Origin: Oscillospiraceae bacterium
GTDB taxonomy: Bacteria > Bacillota_A > Clostridia > Oscillospirales > WRJC01
Length of the DNA: 9,795 nucleotides
NCBI GenBank assembly: GCA_009785015.1
Contig: WQXD01000123.1
Span: 1 to 9,795, forward strand
Direction: 5' to 3'
The notes under the pieces are model-generated. The model was not told the origin of the DNA, ran no database searches, and was given only the letters and a program-made list of their open reading frames with translations. The position numbers were made by a program, and so were the translations under genes. Each line of letters opens with the position of its first letter. The stretch's first letter is position 1. Positions 1-6,766 of this stretch are shown piece by piece.

Positions 1-1161
1 ATTTACCGCAGCATATACGCGACCACCGCGCTGGACGCCGATGGAAATGTATACAGATGGGGAAACATAAACGCAAACAGCAGGCAGGAGTTCGACGGTG
101 TTACGGCCCGTATGGTCGCCCCCTTGGCTTATAGGGCCGTCGTGCTCGGAAAAGACGGAAAATTATACGGGGAAGTCCCCCATTACGAGTTGGCAGCCAC
201 ATTCAAAAAACAGCCGCATATAGAAAACATAAAATCGATATTCGGCGGAGTGAGCAATGTTGCCGCCATTGACGACAACGGCAAGGTGTATATATGGGGC
301 GAATATGTCGACTACGGTTTTCCTCAAATAGCGCAGCAGGACAGTATAACGATATTCGACGTCCCTTTGAATCTTCCGTCCATGGTTGAAATTGTATTCG
401 GGGTTGACAGCGTTTTGGGCCTTGGCGAAGACGGCAAAGTGTACATGTGGGGGCCGAGTTCACTTCCCCGGCCGCCCGAGAATATAGACGGATTTAAAGA
501 CAGCGGGCCGGAGTATCCGCCAAAAGACGCCGTTTATCCCGCTTCGTCGAAAGTAAGCGACATAGACGGATTTGCCCGCGCGCTGCAAGATAGGCTGCCC
601 GATATATACATCAACGGGGTTATCGACGTCAACGCCGACGTCAATATCGGCGAAAACCAGACGCTTCATATAATGCCGGGCGGAGTGCTGAATATTTACA
701 CGATGAATTTTAACGTAAAGGGCGATATAGTAAACGACGGCGTCATCAATGTATACGGCAGACTGCGGATATGGGATACCGAAATCACGAAATTCGGCGC
801 TTTCAACTTATTCCCGAATGAAGTATTTCCCGGCCTCGACGGAACGATAGCATTTGACGTCACCAGAGATATATCCGTGAGCGAAATGAAAACCATATTG
901 AACGGCAATTTGCCCTACACGAGATTAAATGTCATGTCGTTCGATTTCATTTCAAATTCAAAAACCACGCTTGTTATCGATGAAGATTACACGCTGCCCG
1001 TAAACAAAATGATTTGGATCAGTTCCGTTACAACATTAAAAGTCGCCGCCGGCTCTACGTTTACCGTAGACGGTAAAGTCGATACATTTACCAAACCGGT
1101 CATTGAGGGGAAAGTGATCGGCGAAGAAAATATAGAAATATATCAATATCAGGTACAATGA
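1..1161 (+). CDS. RCC1-repeat protein with beta-solenoid-like C-terminal region, 5' end missing
   Basis: The reading frame is open from the first base, so the gene begins upstream; 386 residues and the TGA stop are visible. At least four RCC1-type blade motifs follow one another: ALDADGNVYRWG (near nt 28-63), VLGKDGKLYG (139-171), AAIDDNGKVYIWG (262-300) and LGLGEDGKVYMWG (415-453). After a linker, from about nt 595, the protein becomes a string of short hydrophobic beta-strand repeats of the type LxIxPGGxLNI and VxGxIVNDGVINVYG. A second, weaker set lies near nt 960-1110 (TTLKVAAGSTFTVDGK). RCC1 repeats form beta-propellers, and in bacteria they occur mostly in large secreted or wall-attached proteins. 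Surface location is inferred, because the N-terminus and any signal peptide lie outside the window. Ligand and function are unknown. It converges on the uma2 operon across the repeat-bearing gap 1162-1317. Confidence 0.8.
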   Translation: MYRSIYATTALDADGNVYRWGNINANSRQEFDGVTARMVAPLAYRAVVLGKDGKLYGEVPHYELAATFKKQPHIENIKSIFGGVSNVAAIDDNGKVYIWGEYVDYGFPQIAQQDSITIFDVPLNLPSMVEIVFGVDSVLGLGEDGKVYMWGPSSLPRPPENIDGFKDSGPEYPPKDAVYPASSKVSDIDGFARALQDRLPDIYINGVIDVNADVNIGENQTLHIMPGGVLNIYTMNFNVKGDIVNDGVINVYGRLRIWDTEITKFGAFNLFPNEVFPGLDGTIAFDVTRDISVSEMKTILNGNLPYTRLNVMSFDFISNSKTTLVIDEDYTLPVNKMIWISSVTTLKVAAGSTFTVDGKVDTFTKPVIEGKVIGEENIEIYQYQVQ

Positions 1162-1199
1162 CCGAATTTCCCCAAAAAATCGTAACCAATACACAAAAG

Positions 1200-1228
1200 T
1201 GGAATTACGTCAAAGTGACGTAATTCCA
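1200..1228. repeat. Perfect inverted repeat, 13-bp arms and 3-nt loop
   Basis: Arms GGAATTACGTCA and TGACGTAATTCC, plus one further T:A pair at the base, flank the loop AAG. The hairpin sits between the convergent RCC1-repeat gene and uma2 operon. On the minus strand it is followed by a short run, ACTTTTG, so it could act as a weak terminator for the leftward operon. The + side has no T-run. The stem is AT-rich and perfectly symmetric, so a protein-binding palindrome or part of a dispersed repeat is equally possible. Confidence 0.7.
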
Positions 1229-1230
1229 AC

Positions 1231-1297
1231 GCAACCCCCGTCACTTCGTGCCACCCCTTTCACACCGCGCTGCGCGCTGAAGGGGGCCGGGGGTTGC
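1231..1297. repeat. GC-rich palindromic repeat element (REP/MITE-like)
   Basis: The outer arms GCAACCCCCG (1231-1240) and CGGGGGTTGC (1288-1297) are perfect complements. Inside are further nested pairings: CCCCTTTCA near 1254-1262 against TGAAGGGGG at 1278-1286, a small CAC-TTC-GTG hairpin at 1243-1251, and a CGCGC/GCGCG tip near 1266-1276. The whole could fold into a long branched hairpin. From general knowledge, sequences of this style (a CCGTCAC...GTGCCACC core with CCCCTTT-type arms) are dispersed intergenic repeats in many gut Clostridia. Assigning this copy to that group is from memory and untested. Only one copy lies in the window. Confidence 0.6.
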
Positions 1298-1317
1298 CGT
1301 ATATTTTCCCCAAAGCT

Positions 1318-1854
1318 TTAAACGGCCAAATACCGCAAATCAAATTTCAGCCCATTGCGGGTAACAAGTATATCAGCCAAAGATTGATTGGCGATTCTGT
1401 CGCGCCCTATATAGCATATAACTTCATTTGAGTCCTGCTCTATGTACCAATGCTCCGTTATGCCGGAAGTTGAGTAAAGATATTTTTTGAAATCCCTGTC
1501 CTCTCTTGAATTGCCGTCTGACCACACTTCAACTATCAAATCCGGTTGCCCGGCAGTTTTGGTCTGCCTTTTGTTTTCGACATACGGATTTGATTTGAAC
1601 ACCATCAAGTCCGGTTGTACATAGTATAAATCCTCTATTGTCGTTTCTTTAAATCTTTCCAAATCTTCGATTTTTTTTACATCGACAAGACCGATGCTCG
1701 ACGGTTCGGAAATCTTTCCCCAATGGACCAGCGAACATTCTTCGGATAGCGCGTGCAATTTATTATTTTCGATTTCGTTTAACAGCCGCCCTACCAATGT
1801 TTGCGTTATCCTGTTGTGCCTTACTGTCGTAGACATCGGCATATATATATCCAC
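1318..1854 (-). CDS. Uma2 family (DUF820) PD-(D/E)XK nuclease-fold protein, catalytic set retained
   Basis: This 178-residue protein has the Uma2 signature YVQPDLMVFK (79-88), then QPDLIVEVWS (103-112), DRDFKKYLY (119-127) and GITEHWYIE (131-139). In the family the aspartate of PDL, the glutamate of VEV and a lysine on the following helix form the nuclease site. Here these are D105, E109 and K123. Substrate and biology are unknown for nearly all members. I chose a GTG start at 1854 rather than the longer frame opening at 1899, because GGGAGGAAG lies 8 nt (from its GGAGG) upstream and the product then aligns residue for residue with its paralogue at 1874-2413 (xDxxxxMSTTxRHN). The longer frame would overlap that gene's stop. 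With this start the gap to the upstream gene is 19 bp. It is the last gene of the leftward operon. Confidence 0.85.
   Translation of the reverse strand: MDIYMPMSTTVRHNRITQTLVGRLLNEIENNKLHALSEECSLVHWGKISEPSSIGLVDVKKIEDLERFKETTIEDLYYVQPDLMVFKSNPYVENKRQTKTAGQPDLIVEVWSDGNSREDRDFKKYLYSTSGITEHWYIEQDSNEVICYIGRDRIANQSLADILVTRNGLKFDLRYLAV
1323..1353. repeat. 31-bp direct repeat, copy A (3' end of distal uma2)
   Basis: Positions 1323-1353 match 1879-1909 at 30 of 31 bases. Both copies encode the shared C-terminal FDLRYLA region of the two uma2 genes. This DNA-level identity is higher than that of the proteins overall, which suggests recent duplication or gene conversion at this end. Confidence 0.75.
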
Positions 1855-1859
1855 GCAAT

Positions 1860-1868
1860 CTTCCTCCC
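1860..1868 (-). promoter_or_regulatory. Ribosome binding site deciding the GTG start of the distal uma2
   Basis: On the minus strand GGGAGGAAG lies just before a GTG at 1854-1852, with 8 nt between GGAGG and GTG. No comparable site precedes the other in-frame starts (ATG at 1842, or the codon at 1899). The site falls between the two uma2 genes. Confidence 0.75.
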
Positions 1869-1873
1869 TCGTC

Positions 1874-2413
1874 TTAATCGGCCAAATACCGCAAATCAAA
1901 TTCCAGCCCTTTTTGCGTTTTTAAAACATTTACCAAAGACTGCTCCGGCAATTTTATCGTCCCCATCGAACACTTCACCGTGTTTGAATCTTGCTCTATC
2001 TGCCAAAATTCCGTTATTTTTGATGTCGAATATAAATCCCCCAAAAAATCCCTGTCAGTTTTCGTATTGCTGCCCGACCACACTTCCACTATAAGATCGG
2101 GTTGACCTGCTGTTCTGAGGTCTCTGCTGTCTGTCAAATATTTATTATCTTTGAATAAAACAAAATCCGGCTGCACGTAATCAAGCTCATAAATAGTGTT
2201 GTTTATAAATTTCCCTACATCTTCTACATCTTCAATTTTCACTAAACTTACACTTGACGAAGGTTTCTTTTTAGAACCCCAATAAACAATCGAATATTGT
2301 TCCTGCCTTGCAAAAACTTCTTTTTTCCTTATCAAATCATAAATTGTTCCAATGAATGATTGCAATATCATATTGTGCCTGCCTGTTGTAGACATTTGTA
2401 CGAGATTATCCAT
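1874..2413 (-). CDS. Uma2 family (DUF820) protein, probable catalytic lysine missing
   Basis: This 179-residue paralogue of the adjacent 1318-1854 gene shares about half its residues by eye. It keeps YVQPDFVLFK (79-88), QPDLIVEVWS (104-113) and KITEFWQIEQ (132-141). The helix that carries the family lysine reads DRDFLGDLY where its neighbour has DRDFKKYLY, so L124 replaces that lysine. D106 and E110 remain. It may be catalytically weak or inactive, perhaps a partner or regulatory subunit; that is inference. I prefer the ATG at 2413, with AAAGGTG 6 nt upstream, over a GTG at 2422 that abuts the same purine tract. The ATG overlaps the thiI stop by 8 bp (ATGGATAA), indicating translational coupling. 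Hand counts of three lines (2161-2340) give 28-35% GC, against 48-55% in two sampled thiI lines, a sign of foreign origin. Confidence 0.85.
   Translation of the reverse strand: MDNLVQMSTTGRHNMILQSFIGTIYDLIRKKEVFARQEQYSIVYWGSKKKPSSSVSLVKIEDVEDVGKFINNTIYELDYVQPDFVLFKDNKYLTDSRDLRTAGQPDLIVEVWSGSNTKTDRDFLGDLYSTSKITEFWQIEQDSNTVKCSMGTIKLPEQSLVNVLKTQKGLEFDLRYLAD
1879..1909. repeat. 31-bp direct repeat, copy B (3' end of proximal uma2)
   Basis: This is the partner of 1323-1353 with one mismatch. It encodes the C-terminus of the proximal uma2. The repeats are 556 bp apart, almost exactly one gene length, as expected for a tandem gene duplication. Confidence 0.75.
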
Positions 2414-3617
2414 TAATTTCACCTTTCCAATCTATACCTAAAGCCCTTTCAATCAAATCGTCCGCGCCGGGGATCTTGCTTTCTTCCTCCAATACCCTTT
2501 CGAGTTTCGGTTTGGTCACGGGGTGGCGCGGAGTGAAAAGGGCGCAGCAGTCCTCATAGGGCTCGATGGAAGTCTCATATGTGCCGATTTTTTCGGCGGT
2601 CTCTATTATCTGGGATTTGTCGAGCCCTATGCAGGGGCGGAAAACCGGCGTGTTCAAGCCGTCATATATCACTTTTATCGCTTCGATTGTCTGCGAGGCC
2701 ACCTGCCCCAGCGATTCCCCCGTGATCAGGCAGTCGCAGCCGTCGTGCGTTGCCATATGATCCGCGATTTTCACCATAAAACGGCGGAGCAGAATCGTGG
2801 CGTAATCTCCGTGGCAGTATCTTTGGATGCTTTCCTGTATTTCGGTCAGGCTCACCGCGAAAAAGCTCACATCCCCGCAGTACTCCGACAAAATTTCGGA
2901 CAGCCTGACCACTTTTTCCCTGGAGCGCGCCGAGGTGTAGGGTTCGGAGGTGAAATGCAGCGCGGAGATTTTCATGCCGCGCCGCGCCATCATATATCCG
3001 GCGACGGGCGAATCGATCCCCCCGGAAAGGAGCAGAAGGCCCCTTCCGTTTGAACCTGCGGGCATTCCGCCCGCGCCGCGGTATTTTGAAACCGAGGAGT
3101 GGACAAAAGCGCCGTTGCTTCTTATCTCCACTGACACCCACACATCCGGATTTTTCAAATCCACGTTCATGTTTTTATGCTCCGCAAGCAAAGCGCCGCC
3201 GACCAACGCCGCTATTTCGGGGCTTTTTTTTGGAAATGCCTTGTCGGAGCGCTTCGCCGCGACTCCGAAACTTTTTTTGTTTTCCAAGTCCGGGGACATA
3301 TATACTCGCGCGGTTTCGGCTATTTTCTCCATGTCCTTGTCCGTCTTGAAGGCGCAGTGAAGCGCGGCGATTCCGAAAACCTTTGAGAGCGCCGGAACTG
3401 CGTTTTCTATGTCAAAATTTTTGTCTTGGCATTCGACGGTCATCGTGGACTGTTCGCGCTCCACGGTGAAATACAGTTCTTTTTCGTTTGCCGATTCCTT
3501 GAAATTTTTCAGCGCGCCGATTATATTGTGTTCGAGAAGCCGCTCAAAATTTGCGCGGTTCAGGCCTTTCAGCGCTATTTCGCCGTATTTCAACAGTAGA
3601 ACTTTTATTTCGAACAT
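2406..3617 (-). CDS. thiI: tRNA 4-thiouridine synthase ThiI (no rhodanese domain)
   Basis: ThiI adenylates U8 of tRNA and transfers sulfur to make 4-thiouridine; in many bacteria it also supplies sulfur for the thiamine thiazole ring. This 403-residue protein has the N-terminal ferredoxin-like/THUMP region (about 1-165, beginning LLLKYGEIALKG), then a PP-loop ATPase domain. That domain carries the pyrophosphate motif SGGIDS (198-203), CLITGESLGQVASQT (296-310) and the typical PYEDCCALFTPRHP (353-366). The C-terminal rhodanese domain of the enterobacterial enzyme (482 aa in E. coli) is absent, as is usual in Firmicutes, so sulfur presumably comes directly from a cysteine desulfurase, which is not encoded here. 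The start is ATG at 3617; AAGGA lies somewhat far upstream (13 nt) and no other in-frame start fits better. It follows nth by 30 bp and overlaps the proximal uma2 by 8 bp. Confidence 0.95.
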   Translation of the reverse strand: MFEIKVLLLKYGEIALKGLNRANFERLLEHNIIGALKNFKESANEKELYFTVEREQSTMTVECQDKNFDIENAVPALSKVFGIAALHCAFKTDKDMEKIAETARVYMSPDLENKKSFGVAAKRSDKAFPKKSPEIAALVGGALLAEHKNMNVDLKNPDVWVSVEIRSNGAFVHSSVSKYRGAGGMPAGSNGRGLLLLSGGIDSPVAGYMMARRGMKISALHFTSEPYTSARSREKVVRLSEILSEYCGDVSFFAVSLTEIQESIQRYCHGDYATILLRRFMVKIADHMATHDGCDCLITGESLGQVASQTIEAIKVIYDGLNTPVFRPCIGLDKSQIIETAEKIGTYETSIEPYEDCCALFTPRHPVTKPKLERVLEEESKIPGADDLIERALGIDWKGEING

Positions 3618-3647
3618 ATGTACACATTTTTCCTTTTTCTCATCTTC

Positions 3648-4280
3648 TCACTTTGGGCCGTCAAAGGCGCACAAATCCCTCAAAAGGCATTTTCCGCATT
3701 CCGGGTTTCTGGCCCTGCAGCACTCCCTGCCGAAGAAAACCAATCTGTGGCAAAAATCGCTCGATTCTTCGGGCGGGATAATTTCGGCGAGCCGCGTTTC
3801 CACTTTATACGGATCCGTACTGCCGCACAGCCCGAGCCGGTTCGCGATCCTGATGCAGTGCGTATCGGCGACAATTGCGGGCTTTTTGAATATGTCGCCC
3901 CGGATCAGATTCGCGATTTTGCGCCCGATCCCCGGAAGCTTCAGCAGATCCTCCATTTTTTCGGGCACTTCAAAGTTGAAATCCTCCGCCAGCATTTTGC
4001 ACATGGCTTTGATATTGCGCGCTTTGACTTTATACAGCCCGCACGAAAATATCGCCTTTTCCAATTCTTCCGAATCGGCCCCGGCGAAATCTTCGATCGA
4101 TTTGAAACGCTCGAACAGCGCCCGGGCGACGATGTTGACCCTCGCGTCGGTGCACTGCGCGGACAGGCGCGCCATGATGAGCAGTTTCCAGGGCTCCGTG
4201 TCATATTCGAGCGCGCACTCGGCAGCCGGGTATTTTTGTTTCAGGCGCCTTACTATCTCGCCGGTTCTGTCGTTATTCAT
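3648..4280 (-). CDS. nth: Endonuclease III, base-excision DNA glycosylase/AP lyase
   Basis: Removes oxidised pyrimidines from DNA and cleaves the resulting abasic site. At 210 residues it is the normal family length. The helix-hairpin-helix LPGIGRK (115-121) carries the catalytic lysine K121, followed by the catalytic aspartate D139 in VADTH. The 4Fe-4S cluster motif is intact: C188-x6-C195-x2-C198-x5-C204. The start codon overlaps the glyA stop by 8 bp (ATGAATAA), with no convincing ribosome binding site of its own, so translation is probably coupled to glyA. It lies 30 bp before thiI in the same operon. Nothing is missing or unusual in the sequence. Confidence 0.96.
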   Translation of the reverse strand: MNNDRTGEIVRRLKQKYPAAECALEYDTEPWKLLIMARLSAQCTDARVNIVARALFERFKSIEDFAGADSEELEKAIFSCGLYKVKARNIKAMCKMLAEDFNFEVPEKMEDLLKLPGIGRKIANLIRGDIFKKPAIVADTHCIRIANRLGLCGSTDPYKVETRLAEIIPPEESSDFCHRLVFFGRECCRARNPECGKCLLRDLCAFDGPK

Positions 4281-5526
4281 AGAGCGGGTATTTTTCGCAG
4301 AGCTTTTTTACTTCGGCTCTGATGTGGCCGGCCTGTGTGTCGAATTCGGACGCCGCCAGCTTGAACAGTTTGGCGATTTCCGGCATGTCCTCCGCGGCAA
4401 ATCCCCTCGATGTGGCGGCGGGGGTGCCCACTCTTATTCCGCTTGTGACAAGGGGTTTTTGGGGGTCGTTTGGAATCATGTTGAAGTTGACGGTTATATG
4501 CACTTCGTCCAATCGGGTGGTCATCTCCTTGCCGGTGATGTCAAAATTTCTCAAATCGACGAGCATCAGGTGGTTGTCCGTGCCTCCGGACACCAAATTA
4601 AACCCTTCTTTTATCAGGCTTTCGGCCAATACTTTCGCGTTTTCTATTATCTTTCCCTGATAAACCTTGAACTCCGGTTTCAGAGCTTCGCCGAATCCCG
4701 CGGCCTTCGCCGCTATTACGTGCATCAGCGGGCCGCCCTGCACCCCCGGGCACACCGCTTTGTTTATCTTTTTGGCGATTTCCCCGTCATTTGAGAGAAT
4801 CAACCCGCCCCTGGGGCCCCTCAGGGTTTTATGCGTGGTGGTGGTCACCACGTCGGAATAGGGAACCGGGCTTTGGTGCAGGCCCGCTGCGACAAGCCCC
4901 GCGATATGCGCCATATCGACCATCAGATAGGCCCCGCATTTTTTCGCGATCTGCCCGAAACGCTCAAAATCGATCGCGCGCGCGTATGCCGACGCCCCCG
5001 CTATTATCATCTTCGGTTTGTGCAGCGCGGCCAAGGCCTCGACTTTGTCGTAATCTATCGTGTGAGTGCCGTCTTCGACGCCGTATGCCACGAAATTGTA
5101 GTACATGCCCGATATGTTGACGGGGCTGCCGTGGGTGAGGTGCCCCCCCTGGGCCAGATTCATTCCCAGCACCGTATCCCCCGGGTTCAGCAGAGCCACA
5201 TACACAGCCGTGTTGGCCTGCGCCCCGCTGTGCGGCTGGACATTGGCGAAATTCGAGCCGAACAGTCTGTTCGCCCGGTCTATCGCCAGATTTTCCACTT
5301 CGTCCACATGTTCGCAGCCGCCGTAGTACCTTCTGCCGGGCGTGCCTTCGGCGTATTTGTTTGTGAGGACCGTCGCCGCCGCGGCGAGAACCAAAGGGGA
5401 GACAAAATTTTCGGAGGCGATGAGCTCGATGTTGCGTTTCTGGCGTTTTATCTCTTTTTCGATCAAACCGGCGAGCTCGGGGTCAAATGAGTCAATGAAC
5501 CCGAGGTTGCCTTGGACATAGTTCAT
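4273..5526 (-). CDS. glyA: Serine hydroxymethyltransferase
   Basis: A PLP enzyme that interconverts serine plus tetrahydrofolate and glycine plus methylene-tetrahydrofolate in the cytoplasm. It is full length at 417 residues. The family's N-terminal [11 protein letters not shown] (33-43), the [13 protein letters not shown] block (66-78), VDMAHIAG (203-210, with the PLP-ring aspartate D204) and the PLP-lysine motif [13 protein letters not shown] (229-241, K233) are all present. CAGGAG stands about 11 nt before the ATG. The gene begins 33 bp after the GH172 stop and overlaps nth at its 3' end. No separate promoter is obvious in the short upstream gap, which holds only an AT-rich palindrome, so it may be co-transcribed with the GH172 gene or use a promoter inside it. 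Confidence 0.97.
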   Translation of the reverse strand: MNYVQGNLGFIDSFDPELAGLIEKEIKRQKRNIELIASENFVSPLVLAAAATVLTNKYAEGTPGRRYYGGCEHVDEVENLAIDRANRLFGSNFANVQPHSGAQANTAVYVALLNPGDTVLGMNLAQGGHLTHGSPVNISGMYYNFVAYGVEDGTHTIDYDKVEALAALHKPKMIIAGASAYARAIDFERFGQIAKKCGAYLMVDMAHIAGLVAAGLHQSPVPYSDVVTTTTHKTLRGPRGGLILSNDGEIAKKINKAVCPGVQGGPLMHVIAAKAAGFGEALKPEFKVYQGKIIENAKVLAESLIKEGFNLVSGGTDNHLMLVDLRNFDITGKEMTTRLDEVHITVNFNMIPNDPQKPLVTSGIRVGTPAATSRGFAAEDMPEIAKLFKLAASEFDTQAGHIRAEVKKLCEKYPLYE

Positions 5527-5559
5527 AAATCAAAAATCTCCTGAAATTTATAATAATTA

Positions 5560-6597
5560 TTATCTGGCGAATCTCGCCTCTACGGGCAATAAATCCGGGA
5601 ACTTCGCGTGCGGGTGGGTCTGGTACCAGTAAACCGTCGAGGCGATATCGTCGGTCAGCGGCTCGTATTTGCCGTTTGGATACCAGCCGAGCGCCTGTAT
5701 CGTGATTTTGATCTCTTGTTCAAATCTTATCGGGTCCGTTATGTGAAATCTGTACAGGCCGTGTTTCGGGATTTCGCCGGGTTCCCTTCTCCAGAACGGA
5801 TATCCCAGAAACGGCGTGGTGAAGGTGTCCCCGAAGCCCCATGCCCCGCCGAAATAATCCTCAGTGCCGGTGCCGCAGTATGTGGGGTCTTCTGTGTCGC
5901 CGTCAATGTAGCATTTGAGCTCGCCTTCGCCCCACCAGCCGTTTGAGAGCTGCTCCCACGCCAGATAGACGCCGGCGTATTGGCCCTGTCCCTGCACGCC
6001 GTCCAAAATCACATGCTCGGGATACTCGCGGGAAGTCATCGAGCGCCGCCACTGGGCGTGAAAATACGCCATATTGTCGGGTATGGAGCAGAGCATATAG
6101 TCAAATTGGTAGAAAAACCCGCCTATGTCCCCGGTATGGCAGTTTTCAACCGTTATTTTGCAGGATTTTCTAAACGACATGGGAAAATAGCTGTTGAAGC
6201 CGCCCGAGGGGTTCACGGAAATCGGCAGTGAGTTTATTTTCGCCCGCAGCGCGTGCCCGCAGCAAAAAAAGTCCCCCACGGGCACTTCGACGGAGGGAAA
6301 TTCCTCGCCGTCCCAGTACATCCTCAAAATGCAGTTCCGGTAGGCGATTTCCCCGACGGTTATCCAGATATGGGTTATCGAGCCCGGCCCTTCGATTTCC
6401 GCGAGGGTGGTCACGGATTGTTTGGGAAGGGTGATGCACGGGCGGATTTTCCAGCCCTTGCCCAGCGCGCTTCCCGCATTGCCGGCGTCGGGCATGACCT
6501 TTGCCCCGCCGCCTTTTTCCCCGTTCGGGTTTTCCGCCGAAATGGAACGGGTTTTCGCCTCTGATAAAAGGCCGATTGATTCGAGATTTGTAAACAT
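5560..6597 (-). CDS. DUF2961 / GH172-family glycoside hydrolase
   Basis: The 345-residue product has hallmarks of DUF2961, now glycoside hydrolase family GH172. Characterised members are a difructose dianhydride I synthase/hydrolase acting on alpha-D-fructofuranosides, and exo-alpha-D-arabinofuranosidases. Visible landmarks are ITHIWIT (74-80), LRMYWDGEEFPSVEVPVGDFF (91-111), GGFNSYFPMSF (132-142), GEGELKCYIDGD (223-234) and GTGTEDYFGGAWGF (242-255). The acidic residues E224 or E226, and E246, lie where the family's paired catalytic glutamates are expected; I did not align this to a structure. There is no signal peptide, so action in the cytoplasm on imported oligosaccharide is likely. The ATG at 6597 has only a weak GCGGGG site 9 nt upstream. 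The gene is driven by the minus-strand promoter at 6645-6674 and lies first in the leftward operon. Confidence 0.85.
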   Translation of the reverse strand: MFTNLESIGLLSEAKTRSISAENPNGEKGGGAKVMPDAGNAGSALGKGWKIRPCITLPKQSVTTLAEIEGPGSITHIWITVGEIAYRNCILRMYWDGEEFPSVEVPVGDFFCCGHALRAKINSLPISVNPSGGFNSYFPMSFRKSCKITVENCHTGDIGGFFYQFDYMLCSIPDNMAYFHAQWRRSMTSREYPEHVILDGVQGQGQYAGVYLAWEQLSNGWWGEGELKCYIDGDTEDPTYCGTGTEDYFGGAWGFGDTFTTPFLGYPFWRREPGEIPKHGLYRFHITDPIRFEQEIKITIQALGWYPNGKYEPLTDDIASTVYWYQTHPHAKFPDLLPVEARFAR

Positions 6598-6644
6598 GAT
6601 AATTTACCCCGCTTTTTTTGATTGTTTTTATTGTTGTATCATAT

Positions 6645-6674
6645 ATTGTACCACAAAGAGGGCCAAAATTGCAA
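6645..6674 (-). promoter_or_regulatory. Sigma-A-type promoter for the GH172 gene and leftward operon
   Basis: Read on the minus strand: -35 TTGCAA (6674-6669), an 18-bp spacer and -10 TACAAT (6650-6645) preceded by TGG, which makes an extended -10. The predicted start of transcription would be about 40 nt upstream of the GH172 ATG. The -35 box lies inside the palindrome at 6669-6684. Confidence 0.65.
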
Positions 6675-6684
6675 GCGGTTACAA
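6669..6684. promoter_or_regulatory. LacI/CcpA-type operator, site 1
   Basis: TTGCAAGCGGTTACAA is an imperfect palindrome with a central CG. It fits every position of the Gram-positive catabolite-response consensus WTGNNARCGNWWWCAW as I remember it. It covers the -35 box of the leftward promoter, so a bound protein would block GH172 transcription. It could be a CcpA site or the operator of a local LacI-family regulator; no regulator gene is in the window. Confidence 0.6.
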
Positions 6685-6692
6685 AATATTTT

Positions 6693-6708
6693 TTGCGAGC
6701 GGCTTGAA
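6693..6708. promoter_or_regulatory. LacI/CcpA-type operator, site 2 (degenerate)
   Basis: TTGCGAGCGGCTTGAA resembles site 1 and departs from the same consensus at two positions. It overlaps the -35 box (6704-6709) of the rightward promoter. Together with flanking T/A tracts the two sites form a 24-bp tandem direct repeat with 19 of 24 matches, placing the centres just over two helical turns apart. Confidence 0.5.
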
Positions 6709-6731
6709 AATTTTTTAAAATGTGGTATAAT
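6704..6731 (+). promoter_or_regulatory. Sigma-A-type promoter for the URO-D/solute-binding pair
   Basis: -35 TTGAAA (6704-6709), a 16-bp spacer and -10 TATAAT (6726-6731) preceded by TGG as an extended -10. Transcription would start near 6738, about 29 nt before the GTG start of the URO-D gene. This -10 region (TGTGGTATAAT) closely resembles that of the divergent promoter (TGTGGTACAAT). Confidence 0.75.
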
Positions 6732-6766
6732 GGTTACATAAGCAAATTTGAGGGGGATTTTGGTCT

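Noticed and set aside
1318..2413. Uma2 pair plus neighbours as a complete defence or toxin-antitoxin system
   Set aside because: Only two nuclease-fold proteins are visible. There is no antitoxin, methylase, helicase or sensor gene, and the operon partners are ordinary housekeeping genes.
3409..4794. A 461-codon open frame on the + strand
   Set aside because: It lies antisense to thiI, nth and glyA, which have complete, well-conserved motifs. Its translation matches no family pattern I recognise and is the usual by-product of GC-rich coding DNA read on the opposite strand.
5550..5563. Perfect 14-bp AT palindrome (ATAATAATTATTAT) before glyA as an operator or terminator
   Set aside because: It is made only of A and T, overlaps the GH172 stop and has no GC stem. 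Such palindromes arise easily by chance in an AT-rich gap.
6669..6716. Tandem 24-bp repeat as the start of a CRISPR array or iteron origin
   Set aside because: There are only two imperfect copies with no spacer, placed exactly over two -35 boxes; an operator pair explains them better.
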